The notes under the pieces were generated by a model. It worked only from the letters and a program-made list of their open reading frames with translations. It had not been told where the DNA came from and ran no database searches. DNA of 30,660 bases from Thermoplasmatales archaeon UBA447 (lineage in GTDB: Archaea; Thermoplasmatota; Thermoplasmata; Thermoplasmatales; Thermoplasmataceae). The position numbers and the translations under genes were made by a program. Of the stretch, positions 1 to 7,751 are shown piece after piece. Numbering within the stretch: position 1 is the first letter of the stretch; every line of letters begins with the position of its first letter. The DNA is taken from the NCBI GenBank assembly GCA_002503205.1, contig DARE01000073.1, positions 1 to 30,660 of the forward strand, given 5' to 3'.

Positions 1-123
1 TTATGGGAAAAGCAAAACTGTTAATTTCTTAGGAAATATCAAATGTATTCAGGAAATATATTTACAAATTGGCCTCTATCCAAGGGAATTATGGTTAGAA
101 TAGATTTTCTAAATTTTTTATAT

Positions 124-951
124 TCATATCCTGACCAAATTGAATATAATTATCAGCACAAAGAAAACATAGGATAATATTGAAAAAGAGAAAGCGCTTT
201 TGAAAAGGTTCTTTCTTGTCCTGAGTTGAGATATTAAAAACGTTAAAATCACAACAAGGATTAATAAAATAAAGAATACAACGACTTTCCCGGTTGGAGA
301 ATAAGAAGAGAACCAGGACATTGCCGGTGTCAGGAAAGAAGCAGAAAAAATTGCTGCGACAATAAGTTCAACATAGAGGAGTTTTTGGATGCTTATCCCC
401 AGGAAGAAAAAGACTGTCGAGACACTGCTTTCAAAGATAGATATGCCCATTATGAGTGCAACTATTATGTTCAGATCTGTTGAAAAGTGGGGGATGAAAG
501 CTCCAAGAAACTTGTATGGGGTAAATATGAAAAGCAATCCTTCCCAGGAAGAAACAGCAAGAAAAATCTTGAAAAATGCCTTCACTATTTCGTTTTCGAA
601 TAGTTCGAAATGGTTCCTTCGTGTCGTAAGAGATGAATAGGTTACAGCAGGAAAGCCGGATTCAACATAATGAAAGAGAAGCGAAAAGAACTGGTATTCA
701 GATCCGATTGTGGATAGAGATGTGGAATACCCTTTGGAATTGAGTATGATTCTAGGTTCAATTAAGTTCAGGTTCCACTTAAATGGTGTAGATGGTCCAC
801 TGGAACCAATAGATTTATGCCAGGGGAAGGTTGGTCTTTCTCTTCGATTGAAAAGGTGTGTCAGGAAAAGGTAGATCAATACAGCTAGAATTGTTGCTGC
901 AAGATACTGTTTAATGAATAGCTCAAGGTTCTGAATATGAAATACAATCAT
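124..951 (-). CDS. multi-pass membrane protein, unknown function
   Basis: 275 residues; I do not recognise a family. One N-terminal membrane segment (about residues 15-32) is followed by a soluble stretch of roughly 90 residues. The C-terminal half is strongly hydrophobic, with about five further helices (around 125-145, 158-180, 190-210, 222-242 and 250-273). It is the last gene of a three-gene minus-strand run and starts 15 nt after the stop of the secreted-protein gene at 967-1596. This suggests co-transcription with the two secreted proteins, possibly as a membrane partner for their export or anchoring, but that is inference. Only a weak GGGGT Shine-Dalgarno-like stretch precedes its ATG. 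No catalytic motif is visible. Confidence 0.75.
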   Translation of the reverse strand: MIVFHIQNLELFIKQYLAATILAVLIYLFLTHLFNRRERPTFPWHKSIGSSGPSTPFKWNLNLIEPRIILNSKGYSTSLSTIGSEYQFFSLLFHYVESGFPAVTYSSLTTRRNHFELFENEIVKAFFKIFLAVSSWEGLLFIFTPYKFLGAFIPHFSTDLNIIVALIMGISIFESSVSTVFFFLGISIQKLLYVELIVAAIFSASFLTPAMSWFSSYSPTGKVVVFFILLILVVILTFLISQLRTRKNLFKSAFSFSILSYVFFVLIIIFNLVRI

Positions 952-966
952 TAGAAACCCCGCTTC

Positions 967-1596
967 TCAATGCCATACCGCTTCGATCGTGAATGAAAAG
1001 CTGGCGTAGTAGCTCATAACTGCATAGACTTTACCCTGCTGGAGCATTTGAACATCGAAAAGCAGAACAATATCAGAATGGTATACATTTGAACCGCTGA
1101 GCCTTCCTGTTTCAACAGAAATATCCAGTTTTAATGGATTGGATGAATTGGTCCTGAATTGAAGATTACTTCCAGTTTCCAGGCTTTTTGCATAATAAGA
1201 TAACCGGGAATAGTTTCCGTTCTGGTTGGAATAAATTGCCAATGTTTTGAAGTAATTCAGGTTTTTCCCAGAAACTTCACTCACGTTAATGATGAACTCG
1301 TTAATACCGGTGCTCGCAACTTCACCTGCGCTTGTAAAGTTGGCAGTACTTCCAGATTTGTAATATGGGACCGTTCCAGTAAAATTGAGAACCGAGCCGT
1401 ATTCGTTTACGCTTACACTTGAAACAGATGTCTTGGATGTGTTGTTGAAAAATACCGGTCCCTTAGTATGTGAAAAATTAAGGTGAATTCCATTGTTTAT
1501 GTATACCTGGCCAAAAGAAGCTGGAATGAGGAATAAAGCCAGAACAATGAGGGATATGGAGATTATTTTTCCGTACTTCCTCACTCTTTCTGCCAT
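967..1596 (-). CDS. secreted beta-rich surface protein (tandem paralogue A)
   Basis: 209 residues. A basic N-terminus (MAERVRKYGK) and a hydrophobic core ending near SFG give a class I-type signal peptide of about 29 residues. The mature part is rich in Ser, Asn, Thr and Gly, has many N-x-S/T sequons, and ends in an alternating aromatic strand (FSFTIEAVW). Just after the signal it carries YINNGIHLNF, which parallels VNNGISVELH in the gene immediately upstream (1618-2172), so the two look like diverged tandem duplicates. GAGGT lies 4 nt before the ATG, as expected for an internal operon gene. The exported, probably glycosylated nature is supported. Function is unknown; a fibre or surface-coat subunit is a guess. 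Confidence 0.8.
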   Translation of the reverse strand: MAERVRKYGKIISISLIVLALFLIPASFGQVYINNGIHLNFSHTKGPVFFNNTSKTSVSSVSVNEYGSVLNFTGTVPYYKSGSTANFTSAGEVASTGINEFIINVSEVSGKNLNYFKTLAIYSNQNGNYSRLSYYAKSLETGSNLQFRTNSSNPLKLDISVETGRLSGSNVYHSDIVLLFDVQMLQQGKVYAVMSYYASFSFTIEAVWH

Positions 1597-1617
1597 CTCA
1601 ACCTCATTCTATACAGA

Positions 1618-2172
1618 TTACCCTATCACATTATACTGGAAATGGAGATTTGCCTGCCCTGCAGACATCTGTCCAGTCATAACAAATGCAAAGTATCCTG
1701 CAACTCCAGATCTTGTAAGGTGTATGGATGAAGTAGTTATCTGTGTGCTTCCCGAGTTTTGAAGAAGTACTGATCCACTGGGTTGATAATTATTATATGT
1801 TATTGGCGATGTTGAGAAATAGAGAGTAACACCTGAAGGCAGTGTTCCATTAATGTATATCATAACTGGTGTGCTTGATGAGGTATCATTCACTACCTCC
1901 ATCACATTAGTTACTGTAACATTTCCTGATCCAGGAATAGTGTTAAGATAGATAGAAATGTTTGTGAACTTTGAATTGTTCCCAGTAATTCCAAAGAAAT
2001 TAGATGAGTTGGCTGAATTGTATCCCGGGCCTTTGGCTAGGTAAACTGCATTTGAATTCGTGGTATGAAGTTCCACACTTATCCCATTATTGACTATTAC
2101 AGCAGCAGTAGTCACAACAGGTAGCATTAGAGCCAGAGCCAGAACTCCAACTATTACGAATTGTTTTTTCAC
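1618..2172 (-). CDS. secreted beta-rich surface protein (tandem paralogue B)
   Basis: 184 residues starting at GTG. The signal peptide is clear (MKKQFVIVGVLALALMLPVV, cleavage probably after TTAA). The mature protein is Ser/Thr/Asn-rich with several glycosylation sequons and ends in a short amphipathic strand (LHFQYNVIG). The region after the signal resembles its neighbour at 967-1596. It is the first gene of the minus-strand unit. An AT-rich TATA-like element (complement of 2193-2202) lies about 26 nt upstream of the GTG, consistent with a leaderless message. There are no cysteines or membrane anchor in the mature part, so it is probably released or assembled outside the cell. No family could be assigned with confidence. 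Confidence 0.8.
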   Translation of the reverse strand: MKKQFVIVGVLALALMLPVVTTAAVIVNNGISVELHTTNSNAVYLAKGPGYNSANSSNFFGITGNNSKFTNISIYLNTIPGSGNVTVTNVMEVVNDTSSSTPVMIYINGTLPSGVTLYFSTSPITYNNYQPSGSVLLQNSGSTQITTSSIHLTRSGVAGYFAFVMTGQMSAGQANLHFQYNVIG

Positions 2173-2410
2173 AATTAGATATAATGATGACCTATTTAAT
2201 AGTTGTTAGATATAAAATACCTACATTGTAGTGCGCTGTCAGACAGATAGTTTTGGCTATTTTGATTGTTTATTATAGCAGCTTCTTTTATAATAAATTA
2301 AAAAGTCAGTAAAGGAAATACTAAAGTCACTTTTACTCATTAAAAATCAATTCAAATAATATACATGAAAAACATGAAAAGGTAATATTAATCTTGAAAG
2401 ATACTGATCT

Positions 2411-3022
2411 ATGGATGAGCTCGAAAGATCACGGCTGGATCCGATTCCTGATCCTGATGAGGTTTCTGTGATTTTCATCAACTACACAATTGAAAATTTT
2501 GCCGACAGTTTCAGCAAAATGGAAAATGTCACTGCAATGGATTACCTGGTACCAAAGATTGAGGAAACGGGAATTGAATCTCAATACGTTTTTACGAGTT
2601 CCGGTGGATTGGGCCTTAAAGAATCTGTGATAAATTATCTGTCTCACAAGAATGAGCGAAGAAGAAGAAATATGGCTCCACAATCACAGATGGATGCCAG
2701 GTTTATAAGCGAGTTTTCAAATTATCTTCCAGAACAGAATTCTCCCATATTCCTTAGCAAAATCTCCGACATTTTTGGTTCAAAGGAACTGTCAGAAAAG
2801 CTTAAGAATTCAGGAAGAGACTACATATTCCTCTGTGGTTATTTTGTTGAGAGAGAAATTTACCATAATGTAATTACCTGTCTGGATAATGGTTTTTTCC
2901 CATTTGTAATATCTGATGCTGTTTCCACTTACTCAGAGAGAGTATTTTATGGCTCTCTTGATTTACTTTCCCAGATAGCGGAAGTTATTGATACCCGGGA
3001 TTTGATGAAAAAATGGGGATAG
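2411..3022 (+). CDS. isochorismatase-fold (cysteine hydrolase-like) protein, apparently without catalytic residues
   Basis: 203 residues. The C-terminal half reads like the isochorismatase-like hydrolase core: a Lys in IFLSKISDIFGS, then YIFLCGYFVEREI, then a helix and GFFPFVISDAVSTYSE. In active members the motif after the central strand is G-x-x-T-x-x-C; here the Cys position is Glu (GYFVERE). The usual Asp at the end of strand 1 appears to be Asn (VIFINYT). It is therefore probably a degenerate, non-catalytic or binding version, although my alignment is by eye. It heads a tightly overlapping plus-strand cluster with the P-loop kinase and the decarboxylase; its 3' end overlaps the kinase start by 10 nt. 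An AT-rich element about 23 nt upstream of the ATG suggests leaderless transcription. Confidence 0.6.
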   Translation: MDELERSRLDPIPDPDEVSVIFINYTIENFADSFSKMENVTAMDYLVPKIEETGIESQYVFTSSGGLGLKESVINYLSHKNERRRRNMAPQSQMDARFISEFSNYLPEQNSPIFLSKISDIFGSKELSEKLKNSGRDYIFLCGYFVEREIYHNVITCLDNGFFPFVISDAVSTYSERVFYGSLDLLSQIAEVIDTRDLMKKWG

Positions 3023-3627
3023 ACAGAAAGGCAAGAATAATACTGATTGGAGGTATTCCTGGAGTAGGAAAGTCTAGCATTTCAGGCTTCTTAGCATCAA
3101 ATTTGGGAGTAGACATTGTATTATCCGGTGATTATCTGAGGGAGTTTGCCAGACCACTTGTGAATGGTGAGGAAGGCAGGATACTTAATTACAGTGTTTA
3201 CGAGGCCTGGAAACAGTTTGGGGAATTCAGTAAAGAGAATGTGCTGAAAGGATTCCATGAACAGGGACGCATAATCAACAGAGGTATTGAGGCCGTACTT
3301 CGAAGGGCAATAGATAATGGGGAATCTCTGATACTTGAGACCCTGTACTTCATACCCGAGTATATTAACGATGATGTTCTCAATAAAATAATTCCCCTTT
3401 ACATCCAGATTTCAAACCAGTCATTGAATGCCCAGAGGCTGCTTCAGAGAACTCAATATACACATTTCCAATCATCTGGTGACAGGCTTGCAGAACAGCT
3501 TCCTGTATATGGAATTATGAGGGATTATTCAGTGGAACAGTGCAGAAAATATTCCATAAGGGTATTTGACAATCTTGATTTTACAAAGACCAGGGATGAT
3601 ATACTGAAATACTGCAGAGGTGAATAA
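3013..3627 (+). CDS. 2-phosphoglycerate-kinase-like P-loop kinase; candidate mevalonate-3-phosphate 5-kinase
   Basis: 204 residues. IILIGGIPGVGKSS (Walker A, Lys20) lies close to the N-terminus and is followed by VLSGDYLREFAR, the pattern of 2-phosphoglycerate kinase-like P-loop kinases (a D-x-x-R helix after strand 2). ESLILETLYFIPEY forms the next conserved block. The gene overlaps both neighbours and directly precedes a decarboxylase of the mevalonate-3,5-bisphosphate type. In Thermoplasma acidophilum the mevalonate route uses a separate mevalonate-3-phosphate 5-kinase (Ta0762) before that decarboxylase, so this kinase is a good candidate for that step by neighbourhood. I cannot compare it with Ta0762 here. 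Other small-molecule substrates remain possible. Confidence 0.7.
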   Translation: MGIDRKARIILIGGIPGVGKSSISGFLASNLGVDIVLSGDYLREFARPLVNGEEGRILNYSVYEAWKQFGEFSKENVLKGFHEQGRIINRGIEAVLRRAIDNGESLILETLYFIPEYINDDVLNKIIPLYIQISNQSLNAQRLLQRTQYTHFQSSGDRLAEQLPVYGIMRDYSVEQCRKYSIRVFDNLDFTKTRDDILKYCRGE

Positions 3628-3628
3628 A

Positions 3629-4726
3629 TTGGCAGACCTGAGGGAAAGAGGAGTAAAACTCCAGGAAAGATTATTTTCTACTGGCCTTATGGATGAAGAT
3701 GTACCAGAATTCCTCCCGGATCCTGTTGATACGGTATCATACGGAGCAGGATACCCAATAACTGGCCTGGAGAAATTCCTTGGTTATTTTGATGACGTTC
3801 TCAATATTGCCAACTTTCCTTCGATATCAGTTACAACAGATTTTTCAATGGCGATGTCTGCCTGCAGGTATGACGAAAAACCTGGAAAAGACCGGGTCAT
3901 TTTTGATGGCAGGGAAGAAGGGTCGTTTCTGAGAAAGGCATCAAAAGCACTTGAGATATTTAAGTCACGATACGGAATAACGGGTTCCTATACCTTTTTT
4001 ATCAAAAGGTACCGCAGGTATGGGGAGGCCAAAGGGCTTGGGGAATCAGCAGCAGTAGCCTCGGCAGTTTCAAGATCTCTTGTTGCATCTACATTTGGCA
4101 AGAAAGCTCTGCAGGATGTATCACTTGTTTCAAGGCTTGCCAGACTTGTATCCGGATCAGGAACGAGATCTGTCGCTGGCGGTCTTTCGCTGTGGCTTTC
4201 CTATCCGTACATGAAAGAGGAATACTGTTATGGATCGCAGATAAACCAAGACCTCTCTTCACTTTGCTTTTCAGCCATTCCAATGAAATCAGAGTGGGTA
4301 ACTGACAGTGCACACAAACTTGCAAGATCATCTCTCTTTTATGATCAGTGGGCTGTTGACAAATTCAATCACATATTCACAGAACTTGATGGTGGATTCA
4401 ACCTAGAGGAAATACTTCGAAGGTCCACCGAGGATATGTACATGCTAAATTCCATCATACTCTCCAGTGGCAATTTTATACATACTCCATCGAGCCTTGC
4501 GATAATAGCCAAACTCAAGGAATTTACGGCAAAGAATGAAGGCCTATATTATACCTCAGATACAGGCCCAACGCTGGTTCTTATGTCAAAGTCCCCATCG
4601 CTTATCAGACAGTTTCTGGAGGAAAATTCTATTGAAAACCATATTGATGGCAAGTCTTACAGGAATGCACCTGAATGTTCAGAGGAATTCAAAAAGGTGA
4701 GTTCAGATGCCATCCTTGCCAGGTGA
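3629..4726 (+). CDS. mevalonate-diphosphate-decarboxylase family (GHMP), probable mevalonate 3,5-bisphosphate decarboxylase
   Basis: 365 residues from TTG 3629. A GTG at 3620 (368 residues) is possible, but GAGGTGA (3617-3623) sits exactly 5 nt before the TTG and decides for it. GHMP/decarboxylase landmarks in order: PITGLEKFLGYFDD aligned to the NIAxxKYWGK block with its Lys kept (about K49); the glycine-rich ATP loop GEAKGLGESAAVAS; SGSGTRSVAGG; and SDTGPTLVLM, matching the DAGPN block with the catalytic Asp kept (about D311). Retention of both Lys and Asp argues for a decarboxylase rather than the mevalonate 3-kinase paralogue, which lacks them. The expected role is conversion of mevalonate 3,5-bisphosphate to isopentenyl phosphate for lipid synthesis. 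It is coupled to the kinase gene before it. Confidence 0.8.
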   Translation: MADLRERGVKLQERLFSTGLMDEDVPEFLPDPVDTVSYGAGYPITGLEKFLGYFDDVLNIANFPSISVTTDFSMAMSACRYDEKPGKDRVIFDGREEGSFLRKASKALEIFKSRYGITGSYTFFIKRYRRYGEAKGLGESAAVASAVSRSLVASTFGKKALQDVSLVSRLARLVSGSGTRSVAGGLSLWLSYPYMKEEYCYGSQINQDLSSLCFSAIPMKSEWVTDSAHKLARSSLFYDQWAVDKFNHIFTELDGGFNLEEILRRSTEDMYMLNSIILSSGNFIHTPSSLAIIAKLKEFTAKNEGLYYTSDTGPTLVLMSKSPSLIRQFLEENSIENHIDGKSYRNAPECSEEFKKVSSDAILAR

Positions 4727-5445
4727 TACTTCTGTCTGATATTCCTGCACTGAAGGAAAGTGTGTTCAAGGATATCCCTGCTCTTGACCCTGTCGTGATA
4801 AGAAAGGTCAGAGGGACTTTTGGCATTCAGGGTGTTGTGGATTTTAACCCTGAAGGGGACAGCAGGTCAAGAAACATTCCATGGAAGACCATCTCGGCCT
4901 CTGTCCTGACCCGGGACGGTTATTCATGCAGAGTGTGTGGAAAAAGCAGCATTGAACCTGTAAACAGTTCAACAGGATACCACAAGGTTCATTTCGGCCT
5001 TGAAGTTCACCACATAATACCCAGAAAGGACGGAGGAAGCGACAACTTTCAGAATCTAATTACGCTCTGTGAGGAATGCCATCACAGGACATTTTCCAAC
5101 GGATACTCCGGTGTTCCAATTATACCGGACGAAGCCAGCCTATATAGATACGAGAGAACCATATATTTGGCTGTTCCTTCAGATCTGGCTGACGGTGAAA
5201 TGAGAATTATGAAAGCCATTCTCCCCAATCATCAGAGGTCTGAAGGAGGGAATATAATTCCATTTGAAGGCACAGGCATGCAGATATTATTTTCTGCGTT
5301 TTCGCTTGAAGATTACAGGCAGTTTGTCCGATATGCCGATACAATTCTGCACATCGGAGATTACGTCACCTATGTAGTAAACTCACAGGAAGGGAAGGTA
5401 AAAGTTCGTTTTCTTAAGGATGTGTCTGGAAACCTTCTGGCTTAA
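4723..5445 (+). CDS. HNH endonuclease domain protein
   Basis: 240 residues from GTG 4723, which overlaps the TGA of the decarboxylase gene as GTGA. An in-frame ATG at 4675 would add 16 residues that look like an out-of-frame reading of that gene, so I prefer 4723. The HNH/zinc core is clear: SCRVCG (Cys69, Cys72), LEVHHIIPRKDGGSDNFQNL (His96, His97) and LCEECH (Cys116, Cys119). About 60 residues precede the nuclease, and about 110 residues of unrecognised sequence follow it. Whether it is a host nuclease or a nucleic-acid-processing enzyme cannot be told. Its tail-to-tail overlap of 4 nt with the oxidoreductase gene ends the plus-strand cluster. Nothing links it mechanistically to isoprenoid synthesis. 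Confidence 0.8.
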   Translation: MILLSDIPALKESVFKDIPALDPVVIRKVRGTFGIQGVVDFNPEGDSRSRNIPWKTISASVLTRDGYSCRVCGKSSIEPVNSSTGYHKVHFGLEVHHIIPRKDGGSDNFQNLITLCEECHHRTFSNGYSGVPIIPDEASLYRYERTIYLAVPSDLADGEMRIMKAILPNHQRSEGGNIIPFEGTGMQILFSAFSLEDYRQFVRYADTILHIGDYVTYVVNSQEGKVKVRFLKDVSGNLLA

Positions 5446-6713
5446 AGCACAATCTCCTCGTTAAGTGTTGTTCTTTTATACAGCCCAGTATGATCTGTTT
5501 CGTAGGAGGTTCCGTCGAAAAGCTTCACAACATTTTTCCCAGAAAGTATCGCTTCAACATTCCTTCCGATTCCATCTCCTTTCAGGATACCGCTACCGCT
5601 TGTCCCCGTTGCAACAATTAGATTCAGGTCTCTGAAAATATATGGGGATTTGTCTATTGTATTGTATGAATAATACCCGGCCCAGCTACCAGTCAGCTTT
5701 GCATCAGACAGATCCGGATAATATGCGGAAATGATCTGCATAAGGCTCTTTTCGAAGAAATCTCTTTCAGGCTGCGGATCATCCTCGAGATCGAAGTTTC
5801 TGTTGAAGTCATCTGCGACCCCTACCCAGATAGATTTGAACTTCGGCGCCGGCCTGAGATATGCCGCCCTGAATGGAAGAATAGTAAATGGAATGACATG
5901 CTGTTCATTGTATTTCCAGCCATAGAGTATCTTCTCCACAGCCGGGCCAGAGAGCTGGAAGATCTGCCTCTTCTTCGGCCTTATGTGGCTGTCAATTCCT
6001 GTGTTGTCCAGAAGTTTTGTAGCCCACACATCCGTAGCGCAGACATATGTATCCGCATGCAAGGGGCCTCTATTTGTCTGAAGATCACCTATTATCTTAT
6101 CCTGCCAGAGAAAAGGCTCCCCGGGGAAATCTATCTTTTTGACAGGTGCCAGGGTGAATTCATTAAGTTCCGTGCGGAACATAAATTCTACCCCGAGTTT
6201 TTTAGATTCCTCATAGTAATACTGAGATATGAGCTCAGGTTCTACTGTTCCGCAATTTTCCCCCAAGACTCCCTCATCAACATTACTGAGCCCCATGAGA
6301 TCCACTAGGTCGCTATCAGGATGTGCCTTGAGCCCAGGAAATGTATCTATTTCATCACCTTCGAAAAACCTTATCTTTGTTTTAGATGCAAGTTTTCTGA
6401 GTATATCGGACCGTCTATCACCAGACCTCAGAAGGAAGAGGTAGCCGACCATGCTAAGACCAATGTCATTGCCATGGCTATTCAGGTATTTGTAGAACTC
6501 TATGGTTGAATGTGATAACTTAAAATTTACCTCTTCCGAGAACAGATCCCGTATTGAAGCTGCGCTCTTGGCAGTATTTCCCTGCGCATATGTGTTGGCC
6601 CTGTCTATCACAAGAACTTCCATATCGGGGTTATTCTTTTTAATGTGATAAGCGGAACTCAGCCCCACAATACCTGCTCCAACTATAATAACATCAAATC
6701 TGTCCCCTGCCAT
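5442..6713 (-). CDS. FAD-dependent oxidoreductase, DAO/amine-oxidase family
   Basis: 423 residues. The N-terminal dinucleotide-binding motif VGAGIVG (G12, G14, G17) is preceded by DVIIV and followed by an acidic strand end (VLVIDRA). TAKSAASIRDLF resembles the substrate/FAD loop after the first helix in glycine/sarcosine-oxidase-like enzymes. Near the C-terminus, VATGTSGSGILKGDGIGRNVE is the second FAD-contacting segment of the DAO family. The likely role is oxidation of an amino acid, secondary amine or 2-hydroxyacid; the substrate cannot be read from sequence. It has its own TATA box in the short gap after cysteine synthase, so it is probably transcribed separately, with the message starting at or near the ATG. 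Confidence 0.85.
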   Translation of the reverse strand: MAGDRFDVIIVGAGIVGLSSAYHIKKNNPDMEVLVIDRANTYAQGNTAKSAASIRDLFSEEVNFKLSHSTIEFYKYLNSHGNDIGLSMVGYLFLLRSGDRRSDILRKLASKTKIRFFEGDEIDTFPGLKAHPDSDLVDLMGLSNVDEGVLGENCGTVEPELISQYYYEESKKLGVEFMFRTELNEFTLAPVKKIDFPGEPFLWQDKIIGDLQTNRGPLHADTYVCATDVWATKLLDNTGIDSHIRPKKRQIFQLSGPAVEKILYGWKYNEQHVIPFTILPFRAAYLRPAPKFKSIWVGVADDFNRNFDLEDDPQPERDFFEKSLMQIISAYYPDLSDAKLTGSWAGYYSYNTIDKSPYIFRDLNLIVATGTSGSGILKGDGIGRNVEAILSGKNVVKLFDGTSYETDHTGLYKRTTLNEEIVL

Positions 6714-6732
6714 CAGGGTAAAGTAAATATCC

Positions 6733-6744
6733 GGATATAAATTT
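6733..6744 (-). promoter_or_regulatory. TATA box for the FAD oxidoreductase gene
   Basis: On the minus strand this reads AAATTTATATCC. Its centre lies about 25 nt upstream of the ATG at 6713, the archaeal spacing for a leaderless transcript. It overlaps the last codon of the preceding cysteine synthase gene. Confidence 0.5.
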
Positions 6745-7681
6745 AGGCACTTTTTCTTGATTTCTCGGTAAAATAGTTTCCGGAAAGATACTTCATGCCA
6801 CTGTCTGGGAGGATAACAACAATTCTTTTTCCCGAACCCAATTTTCTTGCTTCCTGTATGGCAACATTAAGTGCGCAGGAAGAGCTCATCCCAAGAAGCA
6901 ATCCCTCTTTTCTCGCAGCCTCCATCCCTGTCTTGAATGCCTCGTCTCTATCAGATTCACTGAGCTCTATGAACTCATCAAAAAGTGACATGTCCACCCA
7001 CTGAGAAGGGTTTGGCTCCTTGGGGTTCCTGATTCCCTGAATTGCCACACCCAGTGCGGGAGTTACTCCAACCAGTTTGATTCCGGGTACAGACTCCTTA
7101 AGCTTTTTGCCAATCCCGTTTGATGTGCCCCCTGTGCCAACAGTACAGACAACCATGTCAATTTTCCCTCCAGTCTGCCTGAGTATTTCCGAGGCTGTCC
7201 CGTGGTAATGGGCAAATACATTGGCCGGGTTCCTGAATTGGTCCATCGAAACATACTTTTCCGGGTTTTCCTCTATTAACCTGTTTTTAAGTTCTATTGC
7301 TCCTGCAGTCCCTCTGTTTGCAGGGGTAAGTATAAGATCTGCCCCGTAGGCACTTATGATCTTCCTCCTCTCCTGGCTTGCGGATTCTGACATGACAATT
7401 GTGACATTGTAACCTTTGTAGGCCCCGATCATGGCAAGAGCAATTCCCGTATTTCCTGAAGTGGCCTCAATGATTGTCTTTTCCTTTGTCAGTGTTCCTG
7501 AAGCCTCGGCGAATTCAATCATATAGAGAGCAACTCTATCCTTTATCGAACCCCCTATGTTGTACCATTCAAGTTTGGCAAGGATCTCTGCTCCCCCGGA
7601 GGGTGCCATTCTGTTAATTTTAAGGAGTGGAGTTGAACCTATGAGCTCTGTGATGTCAGAGTAGTAGTTTTCCCAATTCAT
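6743..7681 (-). CDS. cysteine synthase family PLP enzyme (CysK/CysM type)
   Basis: 312 residues, the usual size for a single-domain O-acetylserine/O-phosphoserine sulfhydrylase. The PLP lysine is in GGSIKDR (K47), the substrate loop is TSGNTG (74-79), the phosphate-binding glycine loop is GTGGT (182-186), and PDSGMKYLS corresponds to the C-terminal PDSGERYLS block. The segment usually written GxSSGAA is here GMSSSCAL, so residues facing the pyridine ring differ slightly. It makes cysteine from an activated serine and sulfide; cystathionine beta-synthase activity cannot be excluded, though the CBS regulatory domain is absent. It diverges from a mercaptopyruvate-type sulfurtransferase across a 70-bp promoter region, a sensible sulfur-metabolism pair. 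Confidence 0.85.
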   Translation of the reverse strand: MNWENYYSDITELIGSTPLLKINRMAPSGGAEILAKLEWYNIGGSIKDRVALYMIEFAEASGTLTKEKTIIEATSGNTGIALAMIGAYKGYNVTIVMSESASQERRKIISAYGADLILTPANRGTAGAIELKNRLIEENPEKYVSMDQFRNPANVFAHYHGTASEILRQTGGKIDMVVCTVGTGGTSNGIGKKLKESVPGIKLVGVTPALGVAIQGIRNPKEPNPSQWVDMSLFDEFIELSESDRDEAFKTGMEAARKEGLLLGMSSSCALNVAIQEARKLGSGKRIVVILPDSGMKYLSGNYFTEKSRKSA

Positions 7682-7700
7682 GTCAGGGAATATCGTCTAC

Positions 7701-7732
7701 ATTTTTTAATATGGCGGGTAAGGCTTATAAAA
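7701..7732. promoter_or_regulatory. divergent promoter pair for cysteine synthase and sulfurtransferase
   Basis: Two TATA boxes lie side by side. On the minus strand ATATTAAAAAAT (complement of about 7703-7714) is 25-28 nt before the ATG at 7681. On the plus strand CTTATAAAA (7724-7732) is about 24 nt before the GTG at 7752. Both give leaderless messages. The core elements are only about 10 bp apart, so the two genes could share a regulator or compete for polymerase. Confidence 0.55.
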
Positions 7733-7751
7733 CAAGGAAAAATACTAAAGA

